A stretch of DNA of 64,000 bases, from contig JAOCPU010000009.1 of assembly GCA_035772785.1 (NCBI GenBank), positions 620,001 through 684,000 of the forward strand, in the 5' to 3' direction. The DNA comes from Phlebiopsis flavidoalba (taxonomy: Eukaryota > Basidiomycota > Agaricomycetes > Polyporales > Phanerochaetaceae). This document shows, piece after piece, positions 1 to 12,865 of this stretch; positions within the stretch are counted from its first letter, which is position 1; each line of letters starts with the position of its first letter. The translations under genes were made by a program, and so were the position numbers. The notes beneath the pieces are model-generated. The model saw only the letters and a program-made list of their open reading frames with translations. It was not told the DNA's origin and did not search any database.

Positions 1-1139
1 ACTTGAGGCCACTCTAACACTGGGAGGCGCAGATGATCATATTTCTAACAACTTTCGTCTGCTACGGTCGAAAATGCGACGTTTTGCCTCCTGTTCACCA
101 AGCCACCCTTAAGGCCATCGTCGAACATCTGGCCAAGGTTGCATCTCGAAGTGAGAAGAACAAAATGGACGCACGAAACTTGGCCATCGTGTTTGGGTCA
201 GTCATATTTGGGGAGGATGACATGATGCCCAAAGGGGGAGATTTACTCAGTGTGCAGTCGTGGAAGTGTGTGTTCCTCCTGATGTTTCCGAATAGTATTG
301 ACCGAAACTCCTAGGATACGTTGATGGAGGATCTCATCACTCATGCGAATGTACTGTTTCAGTCGAACGCGTCTCCACCATTACCCCCTGCACCTGCGGG
401 AGAACCTGTGCCTTCCCTTTCGTACGGTTCGTCACATACCAAGGTGGCCGAGATGGCTCCGCCCCCTCCGCCGCGTCCAGCATCGCCCGATGTCCGACCC
501 AAGGATCTGCCTCCACAGCCTCGGCCCTCGACGCCAAGCAGAGTGCCTCTTGTATTAGAACGTTCTGAAGACTTTACACCTCAACTACCGCCTCGGCCCA
601 ACGAACAGTATACATCCGTCGCTTCGTGCAGGCCCCATGTCTAGCAACCCCGCCCGACAATCGCTCCCAGCACCTGCGAGGAACGCACAATGGTTTGACG
701 AGACTGTAACCTTCGCGGACATTACTCCACTAGCTCCTTCCGTACCGCCATCGCCCTCACGGAACCCGCACACAACGATCTACTCCATCACCACTACCTC
801 TCAAGTCGCCTTGGTCCGAAAGTCAGCCCTCCCCTAGTATCATCAAGGTCTGCAAATCAGTCATCGACATCGGTCGACGAATCGGACACGACACCTGTGC
901 AGCCACCCAATGTCATCTCCCTCAATGACGACGATCCCTTCACCGTGCCACCGGCTCTGGCAGCCTTTGCTAACGCTATTTCTCCGACGGCCTCAATATC
1001 ATCTGGCCGACGCACCCCTGTCACCCCTCCTATGCCTAGCAAACCATTGATACCCGGAGCCTCCCCCGCGCCGTCAATATCCCCGCCGAGCTCTGCAAGC
1101 CAACATCGCAAAGACGGTAGCTCATCGTCGGCAGAATAG
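1..1139 (+). CDS. RhoGAP domain protein, C-terminal part
   Basis: This is the 3' end of a Rho GTPase-activating protein, which switches off Rho-type GTPases in polarity and cytoskeleton control. The second half of the RhoGAP domain is clear: a stretch with LPPVHQATLKAIVEHL, EKNKMDARNLAIVFG and GGDLLSVQSWK. An intron at 267-314 (gtgtgt..cctag) is followed by DTLMEDLITHANVLF. After the domain comes a proline-rich, probably disordered tail with repeated PPPPRP-type SH3-ligand motifs, ending with a stop at 1137-1139. The 5' part lies outside the window, so the arginine finger is not visible. The frame changes at about 84-87 (TTTT where TTT would keep frame), near 600 and near 815. Domain wording is closest to the Rgd1-type F-BAR/RhoGAP group, but that is inference. 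The gene converges on the helicase gene at 1774-4160. Confidence 0.85.
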
Positions 1140-1773
1140 GAGCGCGAAGACTCAGGACGACGCTGTTGTACCCAGTTATACCCGAAATTCGAAATCTGTA
1201 TCACTAAGGCCGTGAACGTGTTGAATTCTTGATTTCGACTAGCTCTCGATTGTTTACGATGTTATGGGTATTTAGTAGTAGCTTCGTTGCAAAGGTGTAT
1301 CCTTGTTGGGTATTTAACCTGCATGAGTGTAATTTCGCTGTTGTGTTGTCGCGGCTATAGTGTACAAGATGTCGAGGTATTCAGCTGTAGCAAGCCAGAT
1401 TGGACTGTAGTATTGGACGATATGATACTTTGTAGATTCCGTCATTCAGCAGCGAGTCTGTAATGGCCACTTTGCTCTTGGACACTCACGAGCTTCATCT
1501 GTCTTCGAGAATGCGAGTCTTGTCGCCAACCTGGAATTATCAAGAGCACAGCCCACTCAAAAGTTCCATACCGTTCTCCGCGAGGGCTTTCGTTGTCTTA
1601 ATCTCACACGACTGCGTGGCATACCCAGGATGTATCCCGTAAAACAACAGTGCTATGCATTGTACAAGAGTAACGTGGCGCATCCCGGGCCGCAGCATCA
1701 CCTAAAGCATGTCGAGCAGTTTTCCATCCAGCAACGACTCTATATCTTCCACTTTGAGACCAATAAAAATCTT
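1140..1773. other. Intergenic, convergent 3' regions
   Basis: This stretch lies between the converging 3' ends of the RhoGAP gene and helicase copy A. No credible gene, RNA or repeat is seen; short open frames here have no recognisable content. Confidence 0.5.
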
Positions 1774-4160
1774 CTATTCTTCTTCCTCTCCTGGGCTATT
1801 CTGTTCTCGCTTTTGTTGAGCGCTGTCCAGACCTGTATTATCCAGTCCGTCGGCTCGAATGTTTTCGCTGGTAAGGGGTAGCCTGTCTTCGCTGGAGCAA
1901 ATCTCACCGCTCAGCATATCATCAGGCTGAGGCGGTGGGTCATGCAGAAGATCCTCAGGGTTAATGACAATCACGTTGATTCCATCAGGTTCCCGAACAG
2001 GACTTGCACCTCTAGATATCGATGATGGCACGAGTCTGTCGCCGTCACTGTCTTGCAACGAAGCTGGGTCTGAGCATCCATCCATTTTACCACAAGGGGA
2101 TGAGCCGTAATCCTAAGCGAGTGTTAGTGCAGGTTCAAGGGATTTGTAGAGTAATGTAACCTACTTCTTGACATTGAAGCCGCATACTTCAAGCGTATCC
2201 ATACCCACTGCTCTCGAAAGAGCGACATACACTGTTTACTTAAGGCTCTATCCACGTAAGAAGGGTGTCGTGAGGCTCACCTTGTCCTGGTAAAAAGGCC
2301 CTATCAAGATGAACTCTTAGGCGTTTTAATACTCTGACCCTGGCATTTATGAATTGTCATAGCCCAAGACAATTCCAGAGGGATCTGTGAATTTTTGGAC
2401 ATGCTTGTTAGCTCCACAACCACCACAATATTTCAATCATTCACTTGATGGCGGATACCAAGCTGCGTAAGACCGTCCAGAGTGTCAGCACTAAAAGGCA
2501 TGAGGCACACAGAGAACTTGTAGTGGTCTGTTCCTCTTAGTGTTGAATCGGACGACGGGATAAAGTGGGCAGTCTTCGCAGTCCTCAGATATGCGGCGCC
2601 TTTTGCCGGAGGGCTCAGCAAACAGATGGTCCTCGCGGATATCTGACGACGCAATGGGGATCCGACGGCGCTGTGCCTCTGAGGTACTGATAAACTCTGT
2701 AACGACTCCTTGTGTACCGTTCAGCAAATACCCTTGGACTAAATTCTGCTCATAAAATGAACACAAGATCGATGGCGGAATGGAAAGGTATACCTTTATC
2801 AGCATAACCTTGGCCCCGACCTAAACGTCAGAAATCGAGTTTAGCCTTCATCTCAACGAGTTTCGATATGCACATGCCTTGAGCTCAAGCATTGACGGAG
2901 CCGGCACATCTTCTAGAGCGCGTGCAACAGTAATGGCATCGAAAGGCATGCCGTCTTCATCAGTAACCCGCTATGTCATATGCAGGGTACTTGTAGCTGT
3001 TTCGGTCCAGTTTTTCCAGTCTTCGAAGGTTTTCAGCCACGACATCTGCACTATTAGGGAACCTGATCGCGCCAGTATGTCGAATGAGATCAACCCATCA
3101 TCCGAGATTGAATATTGAATCCTCACACGTCGACAGGTTCTATGCCATCGTCATAATTGACTTTTCGGCTCAATTCCTTGAGTATATTGATGATGGAACG
3201 GTTTACTCTGGCGACCCGTACTGAGTTCAGCATGGTAACAAATTCTAGTACTCATTTAATAGCGTCTCTTTTGTTTCACGTCACCTTACTCACTCTCGTC
3301 TTTTTTTTGTCTGAAAACCTGGGTCAAGACCATCGCCTTACCGACGCACCGCTCCCATGTTTTGGCTTCAAGGCAAATTTTAGGGCGCTGATAGTTCGCT
3401 TTCCATACGGGAGGAAGCTGAAAGAAGTCTCCGGCAATGACCAGCTATCAATTTTTTTCAGCTTGCGATTTGTCCGAATCCCACACTGCTAGAGTAGAGG
3501 CCTTACTTGTATTCCGCCAAATGGTTTGTCGTTGCGGCGTAGTCTGCGGGCTAATTCTTCCTGATGCGGGTCAATGACATGTCAGACAGCGGAGAAAGAG
3601 GGACATGCCAATTTATCGAAGAGGTTCCCATTGATCATGGAAACTATGATATCTCCAGGTCAAATCACGGCGTTCTCGTGCTGAGGACTGAATTATACCC
3701 ACTTTCGTCGACGACAAGAACATCTGTTTTACACCATCTATCATACGCAGTATCATATGCGTTCATGCGCTCGAGGTACTCTTCGAATCCCTCCCCTAAC
3801 TTGATCCCTTTTCTTTTCAGGATCATGTTCTTCCGGAACTTGTCCCTAGCCAAGATTTTGCGAGCTAATACCTTCGCTGACATCCAACCCCAAGGTTAAC
3901 CCAGCCCAATGATGTAGACTCGTTCCATCGATCGCGAACGCAGCAATCCCCGTGGAAGCAGTAACCGAGAGTTTGCGGCCTTCGGCACGACACCAGCGAA
4001 TAATCTCGCGAAGAACTACCGACTTGCCCGTCCCAGCTGATCCTGTGAAGAACAGACTTTGGCCTGATTTTGCTCTGTTCACCACGCGCTGCTGTTCTTC
4101 ACATAAAACGACGCGAAAGGAGGCTGTCTCATCTCCTTCTGTGTTACACAGACCCAACAT
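1774..4160 (-). CDS. Pif1-like DNA helicase, copy A (frameshifted)
   Basis: Superfamily 1B helicase of the Pif1 type. Pif1 enzymes unwind DNA 5'-3' and act on G-quadruplexes and RNA-DNA hybrids. In order from the start: Walker [12 protein letters not shown], motif Ia [10 protein letters not shown], Walker B VLVVDES, then after an intron SMINGNLFDKLA, motif III LVIAGDFFQLPPV, FRQK, a NLVQGYLLNGTQG block, the WAMTIHKCQGQS motif V region and motif VI YVALSRAVGMDTLEV. An acidic C-terminal extension of about 100 residues ends in GEEEE. One extra T at 2324-2327 (A on the coding strand) shifts frame just after motif V; without it the strand reads on as RLRVHLDRAFLPGQ. No hybrid-binding domain was found upstream, so this copy is either 5'-truncated or of a different architecture from copies B and C. 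It is about as close to copy C as to copy B by eye. Confidence 0.8.
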
Positions 4161-5134
4161 TGAATAGACAAATTGACAAGGATGATGTAATAGTGTTCAG
4201 ACAGACGTACGTTTGGCTGAGGTTCTGCTCAACTCTGGGCACTTCTTGACTTATGTCTGGTGCCCTTGTTGACAGCGCAACCCAGCTCTGCTCCGAAGCC
4301 TAGCGCAAATGAACTGTCGGATGGCTCCTTCCTGTTTGGCTGATGATTTCACGTTTTCGGTCACATGGCCTTCACGCTGGACAAATATGGAGGATGAGGG
4401 GTGCGACAAAGCCTCTGGCGGAATAGGATTTGAGTCATTTTAAGACCTGAATTTGAGCTGTACCTTACCCTCTTCTTTGCGAATGGACAACATTCATCCT
4501 CCAAGCTATGAGTAGCTGTTTAGCGCGTGAGTCGTAAGACAGTTCGCGTGCGATGGGCCAGGAGCGAAATCATGGCAGGCAGTGTGTGTTTCGGATACTG
4601 GACAACCGTTTCTCACGCTAACGTTACCGTGGTCCCGCGCGCGTGTCATGGTACGCGCATTAAGCAACGCGCAAAGCGCGTTAGCTTGCCCGTGTATGCC
4701 GCTTGCACAATATGCGCGAGGCTCATCCTCATGATGATACCATGTATATCGATATAACGTGTACACGGAGAAGGATTAAGACAAGTATATTCGTAAATTT
4801 CTCGAGAATATGTCGTGGAATAAAAGAAGATCACACACCAGGATTACATGTAATGGTAGATCCGTCCCATTCGTCCTCCTTCTTCTTTCGAAGGCGTGGA
4901 AATATTCAAGTTTTCGTACGCCCATCGTAGGCCGCGAGGATGCACCACAACCGTTTAAAACTGTTTGGCCGCAATTTTGGAATAAAGTAGCGTTATTACG
5001 TGATTACTGAAGAGCCGCGTTTAAATACAACACAAGGGCATAGGAGATGGTGTACAGCTCAAAGATGTAGAAAGATGATCGGTTAAATATGCTATTAAGT
5101 GGATGTTCTGGTCATATTAGGAGATGTTGAGTGA
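4161..5134. other. Intergenic between helicase copies A and B
   Basis: No gene was recognised. The stretch upstream of copy A (to about 4500) was checked for a hybrid-binding domain and none was found. It contains a perfect small inverted repeat at 4666-4682 (aacgcgc, loop aaa, gcgcgtt) inside a GC-rich patch with several gcgcg motifs. Confidence 0.4.
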
Positions 5135-8102
5135 TCATATACCCGGGGATTGCTTCTGGAGTGCTTGTTCGCGCTCGTAATCAAATACAATCTGGAACTG
5201 TTCATCCATCTCATCGAATTCTTCTGGGGCTGCGGCTTCAGGTGTTGTGGGAATCGAGTTCTCGCGCATCCACTCTATGACACGTGGATGCGCCTGAATT
5301 CTTAGCACCATGATCTATCAGCCTAGAAAAATTGCTGGAATCTGAAGGCCTGGCTCACTTTGTAGGGTTGAAGTTTCGGACTTCTAGATATTCCATGGTG
5401 GTAGCACGTGATAGAGCAACGTATCCTGTTGGTTTTGATTTTCCTTCGATAAATATACGAAGAAAACCCAGCAAGAAATCTGAATACCTTGCCCTTTCTC
5501 AAAGATATGTTTCATATCCACTACGACCCTATCAAGTGTCAACCCTTGGCTCTTGTGTATGCTGAGGGCCCAAGCAAGAATGAGAGGGACCTGCACGCGC
5601 CGTTAAAGCTGATTGATATGAGAGCCGAGGGCAATCTACCTGTTCACGGGTAGCCTCGATTTTCCCCCGAGAATCGTTCGCCTCGAACTGATTTGGCACA
5701 CACAGAACTCGCCTAGGTCTGCTATCCCATGATGATCCCGGCGGATAAATATCAACAAGCGGCCAGCGTCGTGCGTCCTTGCGGAGCTCCTCTGTAATGT
5801 GCTTGTATTGGTCAGGTAGATTTGCGGGCCGCGTCCTGGATTTCGTGAGTCAAGATGCTTATGCTCTGCACGGAGATAGACATCATCTGGGTAAGTAGCA
5901 TCTTTCTCAGCAAGACCAATGGAGATGTTCTTGTCGATGGCTTCCCGTGTGGTTATGAATCCGACAATCTTCCCTGGAGAACCATTGATCAACTTTCCTT
6001 GCACTAAATTCTGCTAAGATCGTCAGCTAATTCCTATGGTTGGGCGTAGAGTGGCCGACTTTGATCAGCATTACTTGTGCGCCTTCCTGCAAATCTCAGT
6101 TATCAGACACATCAATTCCAACGACTCTGATAGGACATAGAGTTTTACCTTGAGCGTGACAGATCTTTGGGCAACAAGCTTCTCTAGCGACTGTACCATG
6201 ACTTCAACAGAGAAGTGTTCCCCCGTTTCTTCGTCAAAGCCTGGTAGGTCACGAGCCTCATAGGCGTGAGCATCTGCTTTGAGTTGTCCGAGTCGATGAC
6301 TATTGTAGGCATCAACCTCTTTACGAGTCGCGTACCTAGGGGTCGCTCTGGGTGACCTCGATGAGTATCAGAGCTTAACTCTACCAAAGGGTCTACTTGC
6401 AAATGGTGGGGCTCAATCCCGTCGCGATAGTTCACCTCGCGGGAAAGACCGTGAAGAATGAGGTTTGTCTCGCGGTCTAAGTGGCCCAAGCGCGCTGAAT
6501 TGAGGATACGAACGAACACTGCAGGATCTGAATGAGTAACTGTTGAAGGGGGTCGTTTGGTCACCTTACCTGGATCCTTCTGGCGAAAAACTGTGCGCAA
6601 CGAGACTGGGGGCCCCATCCACCAAAGCCCCACACCACATACCTTTTTCCAGGAGTGGGAATCAAATGCGAAAGTGGCAGGGGTGACCGTGCGTGAGTCT
6701 TGATCTGGAACGGGAGGAAGTTGTAAAAAATCACCCGAGATAATCAACTGTTTGCTTGTTAGACGAATATGACCGGAATGTGATATGTATAGTACGAACT
6801 TGAATGCCACCGAAAGGTTTCTTATTCTCTCTCAGGAATTGGGCTATAAATTCCTGCATCTTTTCGTCGGACAAAGTATCTTAGCATACAGAGGACTTAC
6901 CAGTTTGTCAAAGAACTTCCCATCGATCATGGAAACTGAGAAGGAATTAGGACGATACGAACACCAAGAGAACACGGAGGCTGGCACCTACTTTCATCAA
7001 TGACCAGAGCCTGGCACTCTTTCCATCTCTTTACAACCCGAGAATCGCAGTACTTCGCAGAGTGGACGATGTCCGTGGGTTCGGGAGGTAGATTGCAACG
7101 CTTACGCGCGGCTGTGCGTTTTCGTCGCAAGTATTCTTCTTTGCTGAGAAGACGCATCAGAAGCACTGCCACCGACTCTTTCCCCAAGCCAACACCAGCC
7201 CACGAGTGTAGTGTGGTCCCACCAATGTTTACAGAGGCTACCCCAGTTGAAGCAGTGACATCGAGACTCTTGCCTTGTCCGCGATACAACTTCACAATCT
7301 CTCGTAGGAGCACTGACTTGCCCGTTCCAGCAGGACCGGTGAAGAACAGGTTTTGCCCAGCTTGCAGTCGTTGGATGACTTGGAGTTGCTCTGGAGATAG
7401 CTGAACGCCGGGCTCTGCATGAGAAGGGGCTTGCTCGAGTTTCTGTGGAAGTACGTTTGAAAGGTCTGAAGAGTTGCTCTTCTCGACCTTGACGACACTT
7501 GTAGTAGAGCTTCGGCATAACATAGAAGGTGGAGATGTTTCACGTGATAGTGGATGTTGTGGCGAGGACGGCACGTCTACTTTGAATGTCAGATGCCGGG
7601 ACTAGTCGTGAGGTGAGCCCGTACTATGATCCAACTTAACATTCTCGTTGAGCCAACCATGCGCCTTAGCCCATCGCAAGGCCGGAAGGTATTTCTGGAG
7701 GAGGTTGTGGTACGCCTTCTGTCCTCAGCGTTATTTGATTGTGACAGCAGCATTGAGCACAAACGTCATCACTTACTAGGCCGTTCTGGATCTGCCTGTA
7801 ATCGGGCGATCCATTCTTCAGCCAGTTGAGCTGTCTTGAATCCCTTATAAATTGCTCCAGCATAGCCATGTGACTGATTATAGAGGGCCGCTTTAATGCT
7901 GAATATGAACTGACTAGCCTCACGACCACTCACGTTCCTGCGCGCCTTTAGCGAGAGTAGGATGTTTTAGCTCGACGCGCCTCTCAAAGTTCCACATTTC
8001 AGTGCATACCTCCTCCCATGATCCGTATACCTTTGACCCTTGCTTTCCATGCCATACAGCGTGAATCTTCTTCGGACGAGTCTTCTTAGAGCTTCTCACC
8101 AT
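5135..8102 (-). CDS. Pif1-like helicase with N-terminal RNase H1-type hybrid-binding domain, copy B
   Basis: This is the best-preserved helicase of the three. The first two exons give a small domain: [21 protein letters not shown], intron, then [19 protein letters not shown]. That is the pattern of the RNase H1 N-terminal/caulimovirus viroplasmin domain (x-hydrophobic-AVxxGxxxG-IYxxWxE, then hydrophobic-GAxxKxF), known in RNase H1 to bind RNA-DNA hybrids. A Pif1 core follows: Walker [26 protein letters not shown], Walker [53 protein letters not shown]-type block, [14 protein letters not shown], and after an intron [16 protein letters not shown]. The C-terminus ([11 protein letters not shown]) ends with the stop at 5135-5137. 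About nine introns are needed. One junction near 6340-6420 could not be placed cleanly. It is divergent from the exonuclease gene at 8544. Start chosen at [12 protein letters not shown]. Confidence 0.85.
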
Positions 8103-8543
8103 CGGCCCTGTTCATGGGTAACGAGTGTCCGTGTGGGCCTATACAAACAGCTGGTAAGAGGACGAGTGACTGTCCTCAATATGGACCTAGCTGCGTGGCT
8201 TGACTGTTGTCACAAGACGGCAGCTGGGCCAAACGGAGGCGAAGGCGAACGCGAAGGGCTGAGTGCACTGGCAGCCTTTCGGTTTCTAACGCCCACATGT
8301 CACATGAACGTCGCGGCGTTCATTCTCTCACGTGGCACACGTTGTTTTACGTAATTGCATTGGTCCCGATCGATCCACGGTAGATGCCGCGACGCGCATG
8401 TCCCTACTCGGCAGTGCTCTTTACAACTGCGACCTTGTGTTGCATTCGCATTCGCATACTCCAATACACTGTGTCTGGTGGCTCACCGACTTTCTCTACC
8501 TGCCACCGCTAGTCCATTGCCACCCACTTCGTCATCTCTCGCA
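8103..8543. promoter_or_regulatory. Shared promoter region of helicase B and exonuclease
   Basis: About 440 bases separate two divergent start codons, so both promoters must lie here. No convincing TATA element is visible. The stretch from 8355 is open in frame with the exonuclease start, so an earlier start for that protein cannot be excluded. Confidence 0.4.
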
Positions 8544-10010
8544 ATGCTGGTGACCGCACCTGACAATGAGCTGCCACAGCGGTCCCAACTCTCCACGACG
8601 CAAACGACAGCTTCCAGCTCGACATCGGTCGAAGACTCAGCGAAACAAGCCGCAGACAAGCCAAAGGCTCCCGAAAGAGTATATCCCTTCTATCACTGGG
8701 CCGATATCGCGCCAAATACATCCTTCTTTTACCTCACGGATCTATCTGCGGCAGAGATGGCATTGGCGAGATTCAAGCCCGGACTCGTTGGATTCGACCA
8801 GGAGTGGAAGCCCATCTGGCGCAAGGGTCAAGCCGAGAATCCTGTGGCATTAATACAGCTCGCCAATGACGATACTATCTTGCTCCTACAAATCAGCTCC
8901 ATGCATTGTGTGTTCTCACAGCGAGCTCATAGTCACGTTCATTCACGCTGACTCTCGTCTTAGGTGTTCCCCCCAGTCTGATCAGAATACTGGGAGATCC
9001 AGCTTATGTGAAGACTGGTGTTGGTATCCAAGGTGTGTGCCTGTGACACTGGCGTATCTGTCACTTACGCTGGCCAAGGGGATTGTAAGAAGCTATGGAA
9101 CGACTGGCGAGTTAACGTCCGAAACTGTGTCGATCTCGCGTTACTCGCTCGTACTGTCGACAACGCGCGTTGGAAGGGGAAGTATACTCAACCTATCGGA
9201 TTGGCTCGGTTGTGCGAGACGTATACAGAGCTAACATTGAACAAGGGCAAGATCACTAGGAGTAACTGGGAGGCTAGGCTCAGCGCGCCACAGCAACTTT
9301 GTATGTTCACTCATGGCTTGAACATTGTCTGAGATTCCTCACCAAGCGTAGATGCTGCGAATGATGCCCACTCTGGCCTCACTCTGCTTAAACACCTTCT
9401 ACCTATGGTGGAGACTACGGTCCCCCGCCCTCTGCCAGTTTACTACTCATTCGACGTCTACGAAGGATGGGTATACGAGACCAGTACAGCGCCTATGCCC
9501 GAAATCCCATGGGTTGCCGAGAACCCAAACTACGATCCAGGACCGCCTCCAGAGCCCAAGCCTCCCAAGGAAAAGAAGGAAAAGAAAGACGGTAACAAGG
9601 GACAACAAGATCGGTCGCAGGACGCGAATGCCGCGGCTACTGTAGCCGGCGGCACGGCTGCGGCCCCCGCGGCGAAGTCTCCGCGGAATGCCAGGAACGC
9701 GGAGGCGTCCAGCCGCGGAGGCGGCAGCCGTGGAACCAATCGAGGTCGAGGCCACTATCAACCACGACCTCCGAACAATCATGTGCACCGGGATAACAGC
9801 TATGCTTCGTATTTGGACCATCGCCCCGCTCCCGCCATCGCGCCTGTCGCTCTGTCGCTCGGATATCTCGGAATTGTGCCGCAGCCACTGAACGAAGGCG
9901 CCGCGCAGAATCGCCGCTTTGACGAGGATCCCAGTCGTGGACGGGGCCGAGGAAGAGGGCGCGGACGTTCCTTTCACGGGAGGGGGCGAGGAATCAGCTA
10001 CCATTCGTAG
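8544..10010 (+). CDS. WRN/RNase D-type 3'-5' exonuclease with RGG-rich tail
   Basis: DnaQ-like (DEDDy) exonuclease, expected to remove nucleotides from 3' ends of DNA or RNA. Four exons join cleanly without any frame break: 8544-8907, 8964-9032, 9079-9300 and 9352-10010. Exo I is LVGFDQEWKP with the D and E metal ligands. Exo II is VGIQGDCKKLWNDW with its D. Exo III is YAANDAHSGLTL with the Tyr and Asp of the DEDDy class; its Tyr codon is split by intron 3. A charged EKKEKKD linker follows, then an arginine-glycine tail (GRGRGRGRGR, FHGRGRG), which usually means RNA or DNA binding. The helicase and exonuclease activities found within one protein in WRN are here encoded by two divergent neighbours; any joint function is inference. 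This gene is the cleanest in the window. The first Met at 8544 was preferred because the upstream frame is low in protein-like content. Confidence 0.9.
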
Positions 10011-10695
10011 CTGCCGTATAGTAGGTGGCCGCGGCCAGGTCGACGTGGAATCTGGATGGTCGATGGGGTCTCCGTGTATTGTTAGGCCTAATTAAACTGT
10101 TGTACCAGTAAGCGAGGTGTAATGTCGGTATTTCCCTTGATTCAGCTGTATGTCGCTTCATACCGATCCCGATCGTTCGCGGAGACCAGTGGTCCCGCTG
10201 CGTGGGCTTGTGCGTTTGTTGCAATGCTAGAAAGGGTATATTGCGTGGGAACGGGGACTTGAATCTGTCTTAAGGCTCCATTGCAAACATACTGCGAGCA
10301 CAAATATGTCGAGAACACGTCGACGTGATCTGCCGCGCGACGACGGCATTCAAGTATCCAGGCAGTTGAACGCACGGGTGGGACGAGTTGGCGTGATGGA
10401 CTCGGGAGTGTGTTGGCGTAGGGCGTCAAATTTTGCTTCCCCTTGCATGCTGGGCGCATGCCATTGCTCTTCTAGTCTAGACCTGTACACTTACTCTCGC
10501 TCTCTCTCCCTTCAGCCTCCTCCTACCATCCGGCCGATACCCAGGCCAACGTCCGTCCTCAAAGGACCCTCGTGCTGCCCCCGTCGACGGTATCGGACAC
10601 CCTGCCAGTGCCCTTGCAGCCTTCGCTCCGCTCTCCTCAACGACCTGTGATCGAGCGGTAACGACCGTCGCTTCCACTTCGCGCTGTCCCAAGGA
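10011..10695. other. Intergenic, promoter of membrane protein gene
   Basis: No gene seen. A C/T-rich tract at about 10490-10530 (ctctcgctctctctccc) lies 170 bases before the next start codon, as is common in fungal promoters. Confidence 0.4.
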
Positions 10696-12865
10696 AATGA
10701 GACATTCTGTGCTACCAAAACCTTCGGAATGTCTTGCACGCGTGTGTCCATGGACAGTGGCTTTGCTGTGGACGAGCTCATTAGTGCCGGTGGTGTTGGG
10801 GACGTACACACCATATCTTCCTCAGGTGCGTGGCTCACGAGGACTTCATGTCCGAGCCGCTTTTTATTGAACCATGTTGTGTCTATGCAGGGCTTCTTCT
10901 TCGACTGGACACCAGAAGGCCAATCGCCCCCCGTCCAACTACAGGTGAATGGCTGTGCGCGGTGTCGGTTTAGAGTGGAAGCTAAGAAGGTTGTGTAGCT
11001 CAATGCGATAGTATTCACATCGTATTTGACCGTGAAACGCGGTTGGGTGCGTCATAGATCTGGTCAAAGCTGTTGTGGTCATCCTGATATCCCTCTCAGG
11101 CCAAATCCGGTGGCGCCCTTATTACCTGCAGGTCTACACTTCGTATGTCTCATTCCGCAATCAGCGTCTACCACAAGTCTCATACTCTTGCCCCAAGGAC
11201 GTTCATTGTGCCACTAGTCGTTCCTGCTGGCGACAGCAACGGAGGCCCTCACATTCGTGCGCACACTGCGGAATCTCTGCCAGAAATAGCATTCTGACGC
11301 CTAACCCAGGACTGGCCCGTGCCATTCATCCCGGGGACGCAGTATCAAATATGCATGGTAAGCAGATATCACGACATACGGGTATTGACTTGTTTAAAAC
11401 TTACGCCACATGCAGTTTTGACTCGAACGGCGTGACCGGGCGGCTGCCAGGCCATGTACACCGTATACCCTGCGGCTAATCATACCATTGACAACCCGCC
11501 TGTGTGCACAAATTTGACGTACCCACAACCTGACCAAGTGCTTGGCGTCACTGCCCTGGTTGATAATGGACCGCTTGGGCAATTTGCCTGGGTCGATCAA
11601 GTGAGACTATCAACTCCTCAGGCTCAAGGCTATCACTGATGTGAAACACCAGTGCACAGACATTTCTTTGACGCCAACTAACGGCACCCCTCCTTACACA
11701 ATGACTGTGAGTGATACTAGAAATTCCGGGAATATTCTGCTAAGCATGATTAGGTTGCTCCTGCACTTCACCCTCCTTACAACATCACTTCTAATTCTAT
11801 GAGTGCCATCAACTGGACAGTAACCCTTGTAAATATCTGGTCAAGCTTTCATTTGTGACTAGGATACTGATTTATTGGACTAGTCTTGGGGTATGCCGTT
11901 CTTCGTGTCACTGATTGATTCGTCCGGCATGTCCTGGTCCTACGGTCCGTTACACAGTGGACAAGGCTCTAGCAGTAGCTGCCTGGATCAGACGTCCACG
12001 CCGTGAGTATTCAAACTCTTATCCTTGTGTGAAAAACAGGCTGATACGTTTGTCGTAGTGTACCCACTCCTACCGAGATCAAGCCCTGGGTAGCCGCGGT
12101 GTCTGGGGTCGGCGGCTTGCTCGTCGGAGCGATCGCTGGTTTAGTGGGAGCGCTATTCTTCCTTGCGCGACGACGGCGGTCACAACACGGTCGGTTCCTC
12201 CCAGAGACACTTTACACCGGAAGTCGTCGAGTATATCGATTACCACACCTGTGTTGATGACGTCGCCGCATGATCGATACACTGATCTCCCAACTCCGCC
12301 AACAGGAACTCAGTAAGCCTCGCCTCCCTATAACATTGTTTTATCGCTAACGACCTTGTAAATAGTCTTCGCGATCCATCATACCAAATCGAGCCATTTG
12401 TCATGCCATCGGAACGCGAGCTGGGTGTTAGGTCGAGTGGCCATGGTGTCGACAGTCCCGCTGGGACGCTGGTCAAAAACGATAGTGCTCACAGCCGCGA
12501 TACCTCGCTCAACGCGGCTGGGGACAGATCACGTTCTCCAACAAGCTCTGCCTTCTCGCCCACTGTTCTACGTCGGGAGCGCGCATATTCCCGCACCCTT
12601 ACCTCCGCCTCCCCGACCGCTATCTCCAGAACATCGGTCGGCGTCTCAGTGTTTCGTCGTGCACCACGATGGTGGCCGTCCGCCAGTGACGGTCTACGCC
12701 GCCGACGGGACGGAGATCGTGGAGCTCCCGCCGCGATACATCGAGTCCGGTGACGGCCCAAGCAATTTGCCTCGCGCGCGAACAGGACCCGCACCGCCTC
12801 TTCAAGTACAGGAGAGACGAGAAGGCGGGCCCGTGCCCACAAAACAGCGCAGGGTAGTCAACTAG
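10696..12865 (+). CDS. Type I membrane protein with secreted N-terminal region
   Basis: The first exon encodes a likely signal peptide (PWTVALLWTSSLVPVVLG). A Cys-containing extracellular region of roughly 300 residues follows over about nine exons (FFFDWTPEGQSPPV, PNPVAPYYLQVYTS, TFIVPLVVPAGD, DWPVPFIPGTQYQICM, NGTPPYTMTV, INWTVTL, SWSYGPLHSGQGSSSSC) with several N-glycosylation sequons. One transmembrane helix (about 12095-12165, GGLLVGAIAGLVGALFFLA) is stopped by RRRRSQ. The cytoplasmic tail is long, Ser/Pro-rich and contains VVHHDGGRPPVTVY and EIVELPPRY. This is a layout and wording I know from many uncharacterised Agaricomycete proteins; its function is unknown. Two one-base insertions break the frame: GGG for GG at 11438-11440, and a G run near 12515. 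The gene converges on LAS1. Confidence 0.75.

Noticed and set aside
8040..8354. Plus-strand 104-residue frame in the divergent promoter
   Set aside because: Overlaps the helicase B start and has no family features.
9447..10004. A 185-residue minus-strand frame opposite the exonuclease tail
   Set aside because: It is an antisense reading of the RGG-rich coding region.
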